Part shown: positions 27,951 through 36,484 of the stretch, piece by piece | Numbering within the stretch: the first letter of the stretch is position 1 | Layout: the number at the start of each line of letters is the position of its first letter | Assembly (NCBI RefSeq): GCF_014207965.1 | Contig: NZ_JACHLM010000005.1 | Location: 248,001-312,000, forward strand | Length of the DNA stretch: 64,000 bases | Reading direction: 5' to 3' | From: Brevundimonas bullata | GTDB taxonomy: Bacteria; Pseudomonadota; Alphaproteobacteria; Caulobacterales; Caulobacteraceae | Translations under genes and position numbers: made by a program | The notes under the pieces: generated by a model | The model's input: only the letters and a program-made list of their open reading frames with translations | What the model was told of the DNA's origin: nothing | Database searches by the model: none

Positions 27951-28100
27951 TTGACACCAATGTCCAGTGGTGCGCTTGATGGTCTATGCAATCACAGGTT
28001 TTGAAGCCCGTGATCTTCTGCTGGCCTGAATCCTCTCGGGCCGACGTGTTCAAACCCCTTCCTTGGCCCGTTCCGGTATTCCGGGGCGGGTTCTTCTTTT
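27951..28100 (+). ncRNA. Candidate small RNA with own promoter and terminator
   Basis: On the plus strand a TTGACA at 27951-27956 is followed after 17 bases by GCTTGA, close to the Caulobacter housekeeping consensus. About 110 bases downstream a 10-bp hairpin with TATT loop is followed by TTCTTCTTTT. No other plus-strand gene uses this terminator. The interval could also encode a 16-residue peptide (start ATG at 27983, MVYAITGFEARDLLLA). Prediction only. Confidence 0.35.
28067..28100 (+). terminator. Rho-independent terminator, plus strand
   Basis: Arms CCCGTTCCGG (28067-28076) and CCGGGGCGGG (28081-28090) pair with two G-U wobbles around a TATT loop, and TTCTTCTTTT follows. It abuts the stop codon of the minus-strand gene at 28100. 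Confidence 0.7.
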
Positions 28101-28321
28101 CAGGCCGCAAGGGCGCCTACCAGCCACTGCTTGAACGCCCCTGCGTCGGCGGCAGTCTCGAAAGCGTAGTTGTCGCCCTGTGCGTAGAACCATCTGTCGC
28201 CGGGCCGCTTCACCAGCCAGGCAATGATCTGCGCCCGCACCTCCGGCCCGCGATCGGGCATGCTCATGGTGACGGTCTTGCCCTTGGCCCTGGCGTGTTC
28301 AATCGGCGTCAGTCGTTTCAT
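28100..28321 (-). CDS. Hypothetical element-associated protein
   Basis: A 73-residue protein, MKRLTPIEHARAKGKTVTMS at the start, then RPGDRWFYAQGDNYAFETAADAGAFKQWL. The second half (FYAQGDNYAFETAADAGAFKQWL is quoted here only in part as FETAADAGAFKQWL) looks like a small alpha/beta domain. Start chosen at MKRLT since the longer frame crosses an intergenic region. Function unknown; it is divergent from the ParB-like gene. Confidence 0.6.
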   Translation of the reverse strand: MKRLTPIEHARAKGKTVTMSMPDRGPEVRAQIIAWLVKRPGDRWFYAQGDNYAFETAADAGAFKQWLVGALAA

Positions 28322-28422
28322 GGGCGTGGGTAGAGGGTGGTTCGCGCCGCGTGTCGATGCGCGGCTCTGGGTTCTCAACAGCTGCGTCCAGCCGGGCGCA
28401 AGGCGCGCCCCCGATCCAGGAA

Positions 28423-28572
28423 ATGGAATCCAGACTGAATGATTTCGACGGTGCGGCCGGCGCGCGCGAGGTGCTGTCCAAAGTTCTGGACGGCGAAGCG
28501 CCAATCCCGACCATGGCGGCCGGTGCTGCGCGATTGCGGGGCGTGACGCGCCGGTTTTCCAGGGGCGGCTGA
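28423..28572 (+). CDS. Possible small protein upstream of the ParB-like gene
   Basis: A 49-residue frame from ATG at 28423 after CCAGGAA, with the start MESRLNDFDGAAGAREVLSK and a basic end (LRGVTRRFSRGG). It could begin earlier at GTG 28351. The rest of the 395-base gap 28322-28716 shows nothing else. Composition is protein-like but no family is recognised. Confidence 0.4.
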   Translation: MESRLNDFDGAAGAREVLSKVLDGEAPIPTMAAGAARLRGVTRRFSRGG

Positions 28573-28716
28573 CCCGTGGTCCCGGTGGGAAGGCGCTGTT
28601 CGCGCTGACTTCGGCACGGACGCGGGCTCGACGGGGGCGCGGCAAGGAGAGGGGAAGGGCGGGGACGGGCGCCGGCATGGCGGGGATAGGCTCCGCCGAC
28701 CGGCGGGAGAAGACCC

Positions 28717-30921
28717 ATGACCCGCACTGCTCGTAGCCGCATCCGCAAGGCCCGTTCCGACGCCGCTCCAGGCGTATCGCCGCCGACCATGGCTCCGGCC
28801 CAGGTCTCGACCCGTAGCCAGAAGACGGTCCGCCTGGGCGATCTGGACATCGCCCCTGAGAACCTCCGCCACGGCGAGGCGCCCGACGACGACATCCCCC
28901 AGCTGGCGGACACCATCGCCGCCGCCGGTCTCCTGCAGTACCCGACTGTGCGTCCGGGCCAGGATGAAGAAGCCGCCTTCATGGTGCTGGACGGACGCCG
29001 CCGGCTCATGGCCCTGCGGCTGCTGCGCGACGGAGCCTTTATCGACGACGATCATCCGGTCGAGGTCTTCGTCGAGATCGACCGGGCCCGGCAGGCCGCA
29101 GCGGTCGTCTTGACCAATACGGCCGTGCCCGTCCACGTCGCCGACATCATCGCCGCCATCGGCCGGATGCTGAAGGAGCGTCTCGGGATCAAGGTCATCG
29201 CCCGCGCCCTTGGGCATGGCGAGATCGATATCCGCCGCCTGGCGGCCCTGTCGAAACTTCCCGCCACGGCCCTGGAGGCGCTCAAGGCCGGCAAGATCAC
29301 CCTGCGCCAGGCGCGGCTGCTCGCCCGTCTGAAGGATAAGACCCAGCAGGAAGAGCTGGCCCAGGCCGTCCTGGACGGCCATGGCCTGCAGGAATGGCGC
29401 ATCCAGGAGCAACTGGGCGAAGGCCGGATCACCGACCGCGATCCCCGCTGCGGTCTGATCACCCCTGATTGCTATGCGATTGAGGGCGGGCGGACAGAGG
29501 CCGACCTGTTCGGGGAACTGCCGCCCGTCCTGCTGGATCCCGCAGTCCTGACGCGCGCCTGGCTGAAGCGGGCTGCGGAGGTTGCGGCGCCCTTCGAGGC
29601 GGAGGGGCTGACCATCCACCTCAGTGCGGGTGACGACGGACCGGACCTGCCCGACGACCTGGAGCGGCTCTACTACGCCTACGGCGGTCTGTCCGAGGAG
29701 GCGACCAAGGCCTATCGCGAGGCCCGTGATCTGACCGAGGCGGCGGCCGAGGCTGTGGAATCGATCAAGCCTGCGACGCCCGATGATGAGGCCGCCGAGC
29801 GACGGGCGGCCTATGTGCGGGCGCGCATCGCCCAGGATCAGGCGGGGGCAGGACAGCGCCTGGCCACGGTCCTAGTGCTCCGTCCCTCGCTGCGGACCGG
29901 CGTCGAGATCGAATGCTACGGTCCGGCGGAGGCTGTGGCCGAGCCGGTCAGGTCAGGAGATGACGAGGCTGGCGAGAGCGAAGCCGTGTCGGAAGGCCGG
30001 ACGCGGCCTGTTGCGCGCGCCGCCTATGCGCCGCCCCGGGCCGAGGCCCCGACGGCCGAGATCGACGGGGTCAGCCATGTCCTGCATGCGATCCGCACGG
30101 ATATGGCGACGCGGGGTCTGATCCGGGCCCTGGCCGAAACGCCCGAGGTCGCGCTGACCGCCCTGGTGGCGCGCCTGTTCGGGGCCATGGCCGTCTGGCC
30201 GCCGGTCGGCAGGACCGAAGCGGCCCTGGCGATCACCGCCTCGGCCTTCAGCCCTTCGGGCGGTCGGGTCGTCGAGGCCCTCGACGGCGTAGTGCGCGAA
30301 CGCCTCGACGAACGCCGTCGCACCTGGGAGTCGTCGGGGCTCACCCTCATCGCCTGGGTCCACGCTCTGGACCCGGTCGAGCGCATGGGCCTCCTGGCGG
30401 AGCTGACGGCCCTCAGCCTCGACCTGCGTGAGGAACGGACCAGCCAGGTGCGTCAGGCCGCGAGGGCCGAGGCCGCCGAGCTCGCCGACCTCTGCGATGC
30501 GGACGTGGCGCGCTGGTGGACGCCGGACTCAGGCTATCTGCGTCCGCATTCTCGCGAGCAGATGCTGACCATGCTCGAGCGCATGGGGGGCGAGACCGAG
30601 GCCCCGGCCCGCATGAAGAAGGGCGACCTTGTCGCCTGGACCGAGGACCAGGCGAGGGCGCGGAGCTGGGCGCCGCCCTGCCTGTCGTGGCGCTTGACGC
30701 CGGAGGATGTCGACCATGCCGACGGTGCGGATGCATCCGACCCGGAATCGGACAAAGCGCCTGACGACGAGGCCGATGCTGACGATCCGCAGGCGGGAGG
30801 CGAGACGGCTGACAGGGATCCGCCATGGGACGTCGGCGTCTTCGTGGTGACGCCGGCCGGGGAGGCGGCCCTGGTCGGCGTGGACCCGGTCGATGTGGTT
30901 GCGGACGACGCAGCGGCCTGA
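28717..30921 (+). CDS. Large ParB/RepB-domain protein of the mobile element
   Basis: A 734-residue protein with an N-terminal ParB/sulfiredoxin-type domain (about residues 38-135: VRLGDLDIAPENLRHGEAPDDD, then MVLDGRRRLMALRLLRDGAF) and a KorB/ParB-like helix-turn-helix region (about 140-210: IKVIARALGHGEIDIRRLAALSKLP). The long C-terminal half is acidic and of unknown fold. Similar large ParB-like proteins are carried by many alphaproteobacterial plasmids and conjugative elements, where they may help maintenance or regulation. The GRRR signature lies in the CTPase-type motif region. No ParA partner is seen nearby. Confidence 0.88.
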   Translation: MTRTARSRIRKARSDAAPGVSPPTMAPAQVSTRSQKTVRLGDLDIAPENLRHGEAPDDDIPQLADTIAAAGLLQYPTVRPGQDEEAAFMVLDGRRRLMALRLLRDGAFIDDDHPVEVFVEIDRARQAAAVVLTNTAVPVHVADIIAAIGRMLKERLGIKVIARALGHGEIDIRRLAALSKLPATALEALKAGKITLRQARLLARLKDKTQQEELAQAVLDGHGLQEWRIQEQLGEGRITDRDPRCGLITPDCYAIEGGRTEADLFGELPPVLLDPAVLTRAWLKRAAEVAAPFEAEGLTIHLSAGDDGPDLPDDLERLYYAYGGLSEEATKAYREARDLTEAAAEAVESIKPATPDDEAAERRAAYVRARIAQDQAGAGQRLATVLVLRPSLRTGVEIECYGPAEAVAEPVRSGDDEAGESEAVSEGRTRPVARAAYAPPRAEAPTAEIDGVSHVLHAIRTDMATRGLIRALAETPEVALTALVARLFGAMAVWPPVGRTEAALAITASAFSPSGGRVVEALDGVVRERLDERRRTWESSGLTLIAWVHALDPVERMGLLAELTALSLDLREERTSQVRQAARAEAAELADLCDADVARWWTPDSGYLRPHSREQMLTMLERMGGETEAPARMKKGDLVAWTEDQARARSWAPPCLSWRLTPEDVDHADGADASDPESDKAPDDEADADDPQAGGETADRDPPWDVGVFVVTPAGEAALVGVDPVDVVADDAAA

Positions 30922-31042
30922 CCGGAAGGCCGGTTTCGTCGGGGTGCGCCCGGCGGAACCGGTCCGGCGGGAGAAAGGGCTCAGGAGGGCGAGGCGGAAC
31001 GGGGAGAGGGTCTTCCCGGCCTCGGATCACAAGGAGACTGTC

Positions 31043-31453
31043 ATGCAGACCATGGTGTTCACCGGCCGGTTGGCGGCCGATCCCCAGATCAGCCCGGACT
31101 TCGCCAAGGCGGTGTTCCGGCTGCTCGAGAAACGCGGCGTGGACGTTGGCGGCAAGGATCGCATCGTCGGCGTCAACTGCGTCAGCTGGGCCAAGGGGCT
31201 CAACGAGAAGGTCATCGCCCGCGGCCTCGCCAAGGGCTGCGAGGCTCTGGTCGTGGGGGCCTTTATCGACACCGCCTACACCGCCGGCGACGGGACCGAG
31301 CGCGCCGCCAAGGAACTGGTGGTGAACCGGCTGACGATCCTCGACTGGGCGACCGACAGGGCCGCCGAACCCGGCGCGGAAGGTGCGGCGGACATGGCTG
31401 ACGAAGCTGTCGAGATGACCCGCCCTCACAAGGGCCGCCGCGCGGCGGCCTGA
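31043..31453 (+). CDS. Single-stranded DNA-binding-like protein (divergent SSB)
   Basis: A 136-residue OB-fold-like protein starting MQTMVFTGRLAADPQISPDF, similar in layout to the SSB encoded next (MQTLVIEGYLAADPSIL). The usual acidic C-terminal tip DDIPF is missing; the end is basic (KGRRAAA). It may bind ssDNA during conjugation without recruiting SSB partners, or be a regulator of the true SSB. An AAGGAG ribosome site lies just upstream. Confidence 0.7.
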   Translation: MQTMVFTGRLAADPQISPDFAKAVFRLLEKRGVDVGGKDRIVGVNCVSWAKGLNEKVIARGLAKGCEALVVGAFIDTAYTAGDGTERAAKELVVNRLTILDWATDRAAEPGAEGAADMADEAVEMTRPHKGRRAAA

Positions 31454-31484
31454 TCCTCACCCTCATTCTCAAGGAGACTGAATC

Positions 31485-31904
31485 ATGCAGACCCTCGTCA
31501 TCGAAGGCTATCTGGCCGCCGACCCGTCCATCCTCTCGGCCCAGGGTTCGGGGCGCAAACGCGCGAGCTTTCGCGTCCTCGAGACCACCCGCTATCGGCG
31601 CGCCGACGGCGAAAAGGGCGAGCGGACGACCGGCTTCAACTGCGTCTGCTTCAACGAGGCGACGGCGGAGAACTATATCGCCCCCTATGCCCGCAAGGGC
31701 AGCCGGGTCGTCCTTCAGGGCCATGTCGAGAACGACAGCTGGACCGACAAGGACGGGGTCGAACACTACGACCTGAAGGTGGTGGTGGACGACATGCGGC
31801 TGAAGAACCGGCGCGACGCCGCCTTGAACCGGAAGCCGTCCGTGGGCGACGCCGGCCCGGATGCGGCGAGCGGCTATGATCTGAACGACGACATCCCCTT
31901 TTGA
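31485..31904 (+). CDS. ssb: Single-stranded DNA-binding protein
   Basis: A 139-residue SSB with an OB-fold core (TLVIEGYLAADPSIL, FRVLETTRYRR, TTGFNCVCFNEATAENYIAP, GSRVVLQGHVENDSW) and a conserved acidic tip DLNDDIPF that recruits replication and repair proteins. It is an element-borne copy, expected to protect the transferred strand. It is shorter than the usual chromosomal SSB, with a brief linker. It follows the divergent SSB-like gene by 31 bases and has its own AAGGAG site. Confidence 0.93.
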   Translation: MQTLVIEGYLAADPSILSAQGSGRKRASFRVLETTRYRRADGEKGERTTGFNCVCFNEATAENYIAPYARKGSRVVLQGHVENDSWTDKDGVEHYDLKVVVDDMRLKNRRDAALNRKPSVGDAGPDAASGYDLNDDIPF

Positions 31905-32033
31905 TCACCGGATCGGAAGGGGACGGCATGGCCCGGGGCGGACGCACCGGGCCATTGTCGTGTCGGACGCGGAAAGAGAGAGGAAGGGCGGTCGGGGGCG
32001 AGCCGATCGGGCTCGCTGACCCTGAGCATCGCC

Positions 32034-32582
32034 ATGACCGTCTCCATCTGGACCGAAGATCGTATCCTGCGCCTCACCGCCCTGTGGCTGGAAGGCCGGA
32101 CCGCCGCCGCCATCGCGTCTGATCTCGGCCACGGCGTCTCGCGCTGCGCCGTTCTCGGCAAGGTCTATCGCCTGGGTCTGGCCCGCGGACCGGACGTCCG
32201 GCGCGCGCGCCCTGCGGCGCCGCCCCGGACCAGGTCGCCTAGGGAGACAAATACCGCCGCGCGGCCTGCCGTTCGGTCGCCCGGATCGCTGAAGGGCAGG
32301 TCGATGATCGGGCCTTCAGCAGCCTTGCTGGCTGCGCCGCCCGCGCCGAAGGCGACCATCCTGTCCGTGAGGGCCGGACAGTGTCGCTGGCCCTATGGCT
32401 GTTCCGGCGAGGCGGGTTTCGGGCTGTGCGGGCGCCCCATCGCGCGCGGCGCCTTCTGTGCGGCCCATGCCGCCGTGGGCTACCAGAAGCGGCAATGTTC
32501 GGCCGAAAGCCTTCTGCGAATGGTCGGCATCGACTGTGGCCCGACGCGGCGTGCAGGACGACGGCCGCGAGCCGTCGTCTAG
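32034..32582 (+). CDS. GcrA-family cell cycle regulator, element-borne paralogue
   Basis: A 182-residue GcrA protein: N-terminal DNA-binding helix-turn-helix (IWTEDRILRLTALWLEGRTA, SDLGHGVSRCAVLGKVYRLGL, residues about 5-45), a Pro/Ala/Arg-rich linker and a C-terminal sigma-binding part with Cys residues (VRAGQCRWPYGCSGEAGF, GAFCAAHAAVGYQ). In Caulobacter, GcrA binds sigma-70 and activates promoters with GANTC sites methylated by CcrM. A paralogue on a conjugative element could tie transfer or maintenance to the host cell cycle; this is inference. Confidence 0.9.
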   Translation: MTVSIWTEDRILRLTALWLEGRTAAAIASDLGHGVSRCAVLGKVYRLGLARGPDVRRARPAAPPRTRSPRETNTAARPAVRSPGSLKGRSMIGPSAALLAAPPAPKATILSVRAGQCRWPYGCSGEAGFGLCGRPIARGAFCAAHAAVGYQKRQCSAESLLRMVGIDCGPTRRAGRRPRAVV

Positions 32583-32843
32583 GGCCAGGGCGACCGCAGG
32601 GCCTGCGTGGCTGTCGGCGCGACGGCGCCGAATGGGGTCCTCGCCCCCAGAGGGGCGAGGACATGCCCCCACACAACGACCTCCCATCCTGACACGTCAC
32701 CCCGGCCGTCAACGGCTTCGCCGTTTCCCTTCGCGGCCCGCAAGGGGGCGGACCGCTGCGGTGACCGCCGGGGACCCCGACGTGGCCAGGAATGGGGTCG
32801 TTGCGCATGGGGCGCTTCGGCCTTTCAGAACGGGAACGATACA

Positions 32844-33791
32844 ATGCAAAGCTCGAACACCTGCACGATGACGGCCTTCACGGCGGCAACCGGCGGCGGC
32901 TTCGACAACCTGGCCGCGGCGCTTGGCGATCAGCGACCGCAGGCCTCCGAGGACGCCCTGGTCCAGCTCGGGCGGGCGCTCATGACCGAACTGCTGGACG
33001 TGATCGCAGACACGGCGCTGGAGGACTTCCAGACCCTGCTCGGCGAAGCCCTCATTGGCGCCTTCCATTCGGCGGCGGGAAGGATCGAACGGGACGCTGA
33101 CCGGGCGCGCGATGTGATGCGCCGGCTCGACCGCGACTTCGACGGATCGGAGGCGTCGGACGTCGAGCTGCAGGAGGCGACCGCGCGGGCCCGGGCGGGT
33201 GATGCGGCGGCGCAGGCGGCGGAGCGGATCAGGGATGCGGCCTCCGACGCCTGGACGGTTGCCACCGGCGAGGTCTGGACCGCTTGGAAGGGCAGTCGCC
33301 GGGGAAGCTTCCTGACGGCGGCCCAGCTGGAAGCCAAGCAAGCCATCCGTGCGATCCGGGATCGAAGGGCGGGCAATGCGTATCATGCCGGACCGGTCGT
33401 GGCCTTCCGGGGCGCGCCGTCCGCCGATGCGGCGGAGGACGCGGCGCGCATCTTCGACGCCCTAAACTGGGCTCTGGCGGAGTGGCCGGACATGGCGCTC
33501 GCCACGACCGGGGCCAAGGGCGCCGAAAAGCTGGCCATCCGATGGGCGCAGCAGAAGGGGGTGACGCTCATCCTTGCCCGGGTGGATTTCGACTCCCACG
33601 GCAAGGCGGCCCCCTTTAGGGCCAATGACGAACTGATCGCGCTCGAGCCGACCTGCTGCCTGACTTTGGCGCGATCGCTCGACGCGACGAGGGCGGCGGA
33701 CGGACGTCCGTTCGGACCGGCGCTCAACCTCGGGCAGAAGGCGATGGAGCAGGGGCTCCGGCATCTGGCGGTGAGGTCGCGCCCGCACTGA
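32844..33791 (+). CDS. DUF2493 (SLOG superfamily) protein
   Basis: A 315-residue protein with a helical N-terminal 190 residues and a C-terminal DUF2493 domain, a Rossmann-like YspA/cpYpsA member of the SLOG superfamily: MALATTGAKGAEKLAIRWAQ corresponds to the nucleotide-sugar or ligand-binding GGARGAD segment and FDSHGKAAPFRANDE to the downstream basic motif. SLOG proteins often bind nucleotide-derived signals. The ATG at 32844 begins after AACGGGAACGATACA; longer in-frame extensions cross the upstream gap, which shows no gene. A terminator follows. Confidence 0.8.
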   Translation: MQSSNTCTMTAFTAATGGGFDNLAAALGDQRPQASEDALVQLGRALMTELLDVIADTALEDFQTLLGEALIGAFHSAAGRIERDADRARDVMRRLDRDFDGSEASDVELQEATARARAGDAAAQAAERIRDAASDAWTVATGEVWTAWKGSRRGSFLTAAQLEAKQAIRAIRDRRAGNAYHAGPVVAFRGAPSADAAEDAARIFDALNWALAEWPDMALATTGAKGAEKLAIRWAQQKGVTLILARVDFDSHGKAAPFRANDELIALEPTCCLTLARSLDATRAADGRPFGPALNLGQKAMEQGLRHLAVRSRPH

Positions 33792-34120
33792 AGGCGGCCA
33801 GCGCCACGACTTGAAATCAGACCCGTTCGGCCTCGGCCGGGCGGGTTTTGTCATGCCGATGGGAAGCCGATGACGTGCAACGCGCATGGCGCGGCTATGG
33901 GGCGGCGCAGGTTTGACGAGGTTTGTCAGGGTGTGGCGAGTGATGAAAAGGAGGCCTGGAAATCTGCAAAAGGGGGCTTTGGGCAAGATAAAAGGAGGAG
34001 ATCGGCAGGTCCTGTTTCAGCTATATTCTCCATGACTTAGGCGGCGGATGGAGAGGCTCTGACGACTTGCGGCAAGTCGCGGAATCTCGTCGTCGCCGGA
34101 GGCAGTGGATGGAGGTGTCG
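33792..34120. other. 329-base gap before the relaxase gene
   Basis: No gene is seen. The first part holds the terminator of the DUF2493 gene. The remainder, ending at the GGAGG site of the relaxase gene (34111-34115), is where an origin of transfer would be expected from the relaxase's position, but I cannot point to a nick site or a convincing inverted repeat. Confidence 0.5.
33822..33849 (+). terminator. Rho-independent terminator of the DUF2493 gene
   Basis: Arms CCCGTTCGGCC (33822-33832) and GGCCGGGCGGG (33835-33845) pair with two G-U wobbles, followed by TTTT. It starts 30 bases after the stop codon. Confidence 0.75.
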
Positions 34121-35365
34121 ATGTTGGTGCGTGACCGATTTGAAGAGCTTTTGGCGCAGGCACCGCACCCCGACGCCGACGGCTTGCAGGTCCAGCTGCC
34201 CGGGAGGCTCAAACGCGACCTGTGCGACGTCCGCACCGCCATGTTCATTCGTCTGGCGGCGTCGCGAAGCTTCGCCTTGGGGGATCGGGCGGGAGCGTTG
34301 AGGGCGGCGCAGAACCGGTCCGGCCGAGCCTTTCGGCTCGATGTCCGGCAGCGGGTCATCGTCAAGGCACTGGTCTCGCGTCATCTTGGGAAGGGGGCGG
34401 CCAGGGGCGCCGCGCTGGCGGCTCATGTTGTCTATCTGGGCCGACAGGGGGCCGGCGTTGAAGGTGAGCGGGCCGAGTTCTTCAACCGTGAAACCGACAG
34501 CCTCGATGCCCGTGCCGCCGTCCAGGATTGGCGCGGCGATAGGCACCACTTCCGCCTGATCGTCTCACCGGAGAACGGTGAACGGATACGCGATCTGAAG
34601 GACTATGTGCGCGATGTCATGGGGAGGGTCGGGGCGGACCTCGGTCAGCCCAGCCTGACATGGATCGCGACCTGTCACTACGACACCGACCAGCCGCACG
34701 CTCACGTCCTGGTGCGGGGGCGGCGGTCGGATGGCCGGGACCTGGTCATTCCCCGAGGCTACATCAGCTACGGACTACGCGCGCGTGCGCAGGAAGCCGC
34801 GCAGGAGCGGCTGGGCGACCTGTCGCGCGTGGACGCCGAGCAGAGGGTCTGGAAGGAAACCCAGGCGGAGCGGTTCACGGCACTGGATCGGAGGTTGATT
34901 GCAGCGGCCGACGAGAAGGGGCGCGTCGACGACGGCGTGGGCGGGACCGACGCCTGGTCGGCCCTGACGCGAGGGCGGCTGCGGACCCTCGAAGAACTCG
35001 GCTTGGCGACGCGGGATGGGCGGCGGTTTCGGCTTCGTCCGGATATGGAGGCGACGCTGCGAGAACTCGAAGTCCGGCGGGATATCATTCGGACCATCAA
35101 TCAGCGACGCTTGGAAAGCGGGCGGGTCGCGCAGATTGCACGGCCTGGGCGGCTGTCGGGCGAGGTCGTCAGAGCAGGCGCGCATGATGAACTGGGCTTG
35201 AGGCGCTTTGTCATAGTGCGGGACGGCCACGGTGTGGAGCAGTACGCCCGTGTGTCGGCTGGGGCGGCGGCTCTGGTTCCGGGGCAGCAGGTCTGTTTCG
35301 ACGTGGGGGCCGCCGGCCTGGCGCAGGTTGTTTCTGGAAGGGCGCAGGGCGTTGATCTTGGGTGA
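34121..35365 (+). CDS. VirD2-like relaxase (DUF3363 type), short form
   Basis: A 414-residue conjugative relaxase. The candidate active-site Tyr is in HVVYLGRQGAG (residue about 109), the metal-binding His residues are in RHHFRLIVSPENG and DQPHAHVLVRG (about 192-194), the order seen in DUF3363-type relaxases. It nicks oriT and leads the strand into the mating channel. GGAGG stands five bases before the ATG. Many relatives are about 600 residues; here the DUF3363 region appears to stop early (ends SGRAQGVDLG), immediately before the inserted minus-strand defence-like operon, so it may have lost its C-terminal part. Confidence 0.85.
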   Translation: MLVRDRFEELLAQAPHPDADGLQVQLPGRLKRDLCDVRTAMFIRLAASRSFALGDRAGALRAAQNRSGRAFRLDVRQRVIVKALVSRHLGKGAARGAALAAHVVYLGRQGAGVEGERAEFFNRETDSLDARAAVQDWRGDRHHFRLIVSPENGERIRDLKDYVRDVMGRVGADLGQPSLTWIATCHYDTDQPHAHVLVRGRRSDGRDLVIPRGYISYGLRARAQEAAQERLGDLSRVDAEQRVWKETQAERFTALDRRLIAAADEKGRVDDGVGGTDAWSALTRGRLRTLEELGLATRDGRRFRLRPDMEATLRELEVRRDIIRTINQRRLESGRVAQIARPGRLSGEVVRAGAHDELGLRRFVIVRDGHGVEQYARVSAGAAALVPGQQVCFDVGAAGLAQVVSGRAQGVDLG

Positions 35366-35506
35366 TCTCGCGCCGGTGCGGGACTTAAAGCGGCTTTTCA
35401 GAAGGCCCGCATCTAGAGTGTACCCAGACGCCGTCACGGTGGCATGACACTGCGGTGGCGTGAGTTTGCTCAACAACCACGCATCAGTGGAGGTGACAGA
35501 GGCAAG

Positions 35507-36484
35507 TCAGTTTATTCGTCGTCGGCACATAGGAGTTGAGACTGCAGATTCTACGAAGGCGTCGAAGCGGGCCCCATGGCTTGATTGACGGTGTGCCCCG
35601 CCATTCAGAGTAAAGGTGATCGAGCCTGCGCAGCAGAGGTTTTCCTTGCGGCCATGAGCTCGAACTTCTTCGAGATGGTCGCCCGGAACTGATTTCGCGC
35701 TGCAGTTCTTGGCCATCTGTGTACAGGCGATTGCGCACTTCGCCGCAAGAGTCGCTTCCACAATCCCCGGCTGAGGGTTCTCGTGGCGGTTTCTGCCGTT
35801 CGAGAAGATTACGGTTGATGGCTGAACGGCATCCAAAATTGCTCGGGCAAATTTGGAAGTGTCCCCGCCGGGGGATCCTCCGTGGTGAGGGAACACGAGT
35901 ACGCGCGCGCGGACGTCGGCATTACTAGCCACCGCATCCTTCAAACCGATCTCGTCCATGTCACCGGCAAGGAGCACGCCGCTCCGCTCGTCCTGATGCT
36001 CGACCCGAAGCACCGCCGACAAGCTGTTCGCTGTGACGAGCTGATCGTCCTGCGTTCGTCCGCCGACCCCGGTCAGGGTTAGGGATGCGGACGGTGCCAC
36101 GACATGGATACGGGCGTCCCCAACATCCACGCGGCCTGGGGTTGTGGACGAGAGACTGGTCACGACCTTGCAACTGCCCTGGGCTTGCGCGACTGCAACA
36201 GCGGCTAGAAGATCTCGCCATAGACGGGAACGTCGGTTTGCATCGACGTTTAGATAAAGAGTGTTCACTCGGACGGTCTTGCTGGTGAGAAGACCGACGA
36301 TCCCAGCCAAATGATCTTTGTCGGCATGAGAAATGAAGGCAACGTCGACGGTTTCGATCGCCATGTCCCTGAGCGTGTCCAGCAGCAAGCTTCGGGTCGG
36401 CGCGTCGACAACGGCGACCTGCCCAGCGCTCCGCAAGATAGCGCTGTTCCCGTGGCCTACATCGAGAACCGTCATCTCCGTCAT
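35507..36484 (-). CDS. ComEC-type metallo-beta-lactamase-fold protein, last gene of the four-gene operon
   Basis: A 325-residue MBL-fold hydrolase-like protein. The metal motif FISHADKDHLAGI is the HxDxDH form of the ComEC/Rec2 branch, preceded by MTVLDVGHGNSAIL and followed by LAGDMDEIGL and VLVFPHHGGSPGG, all typical of soluble ComEC-like hydrolases acting on nucleic acids or nucleotides. The start at 36484 overlaps the previous stop as ATGA, which fixes it against a longer shadow frame. As last gene behind a kinase-like and a receiver protein, it may be the effector. No membrane segment is present. Confidence 0.85.
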   Translation of the reverse strand: MTEMTVLDVGHGNSAILRSAGQVAVVDAPTRSLLLDTLRDMAIETVDVAFISHADKDHLAGIVGLLTSKTVRVNTLYLNVDANRRSRLWRDLLAAVAVAQAQGSCKVVTSLSSTTPGRVDVGDARIHVVAPSASLTLTGVGGRTQDDQLVTANSLSAVLRVEHQDERSGVLLAGDMDEIGLKDAVASNADVRARVLVFPHHGGSPGGDTSKFARAILDAVQPSTVIFSNGRNRHENPQPGIVEATLAAKCAIACTQMAKNCSAKSVPGDHLEEVRAHGRKENLCCAGSITFTLNGGAHRQSSHGARFDAFVESAVSTPMCRRRIN

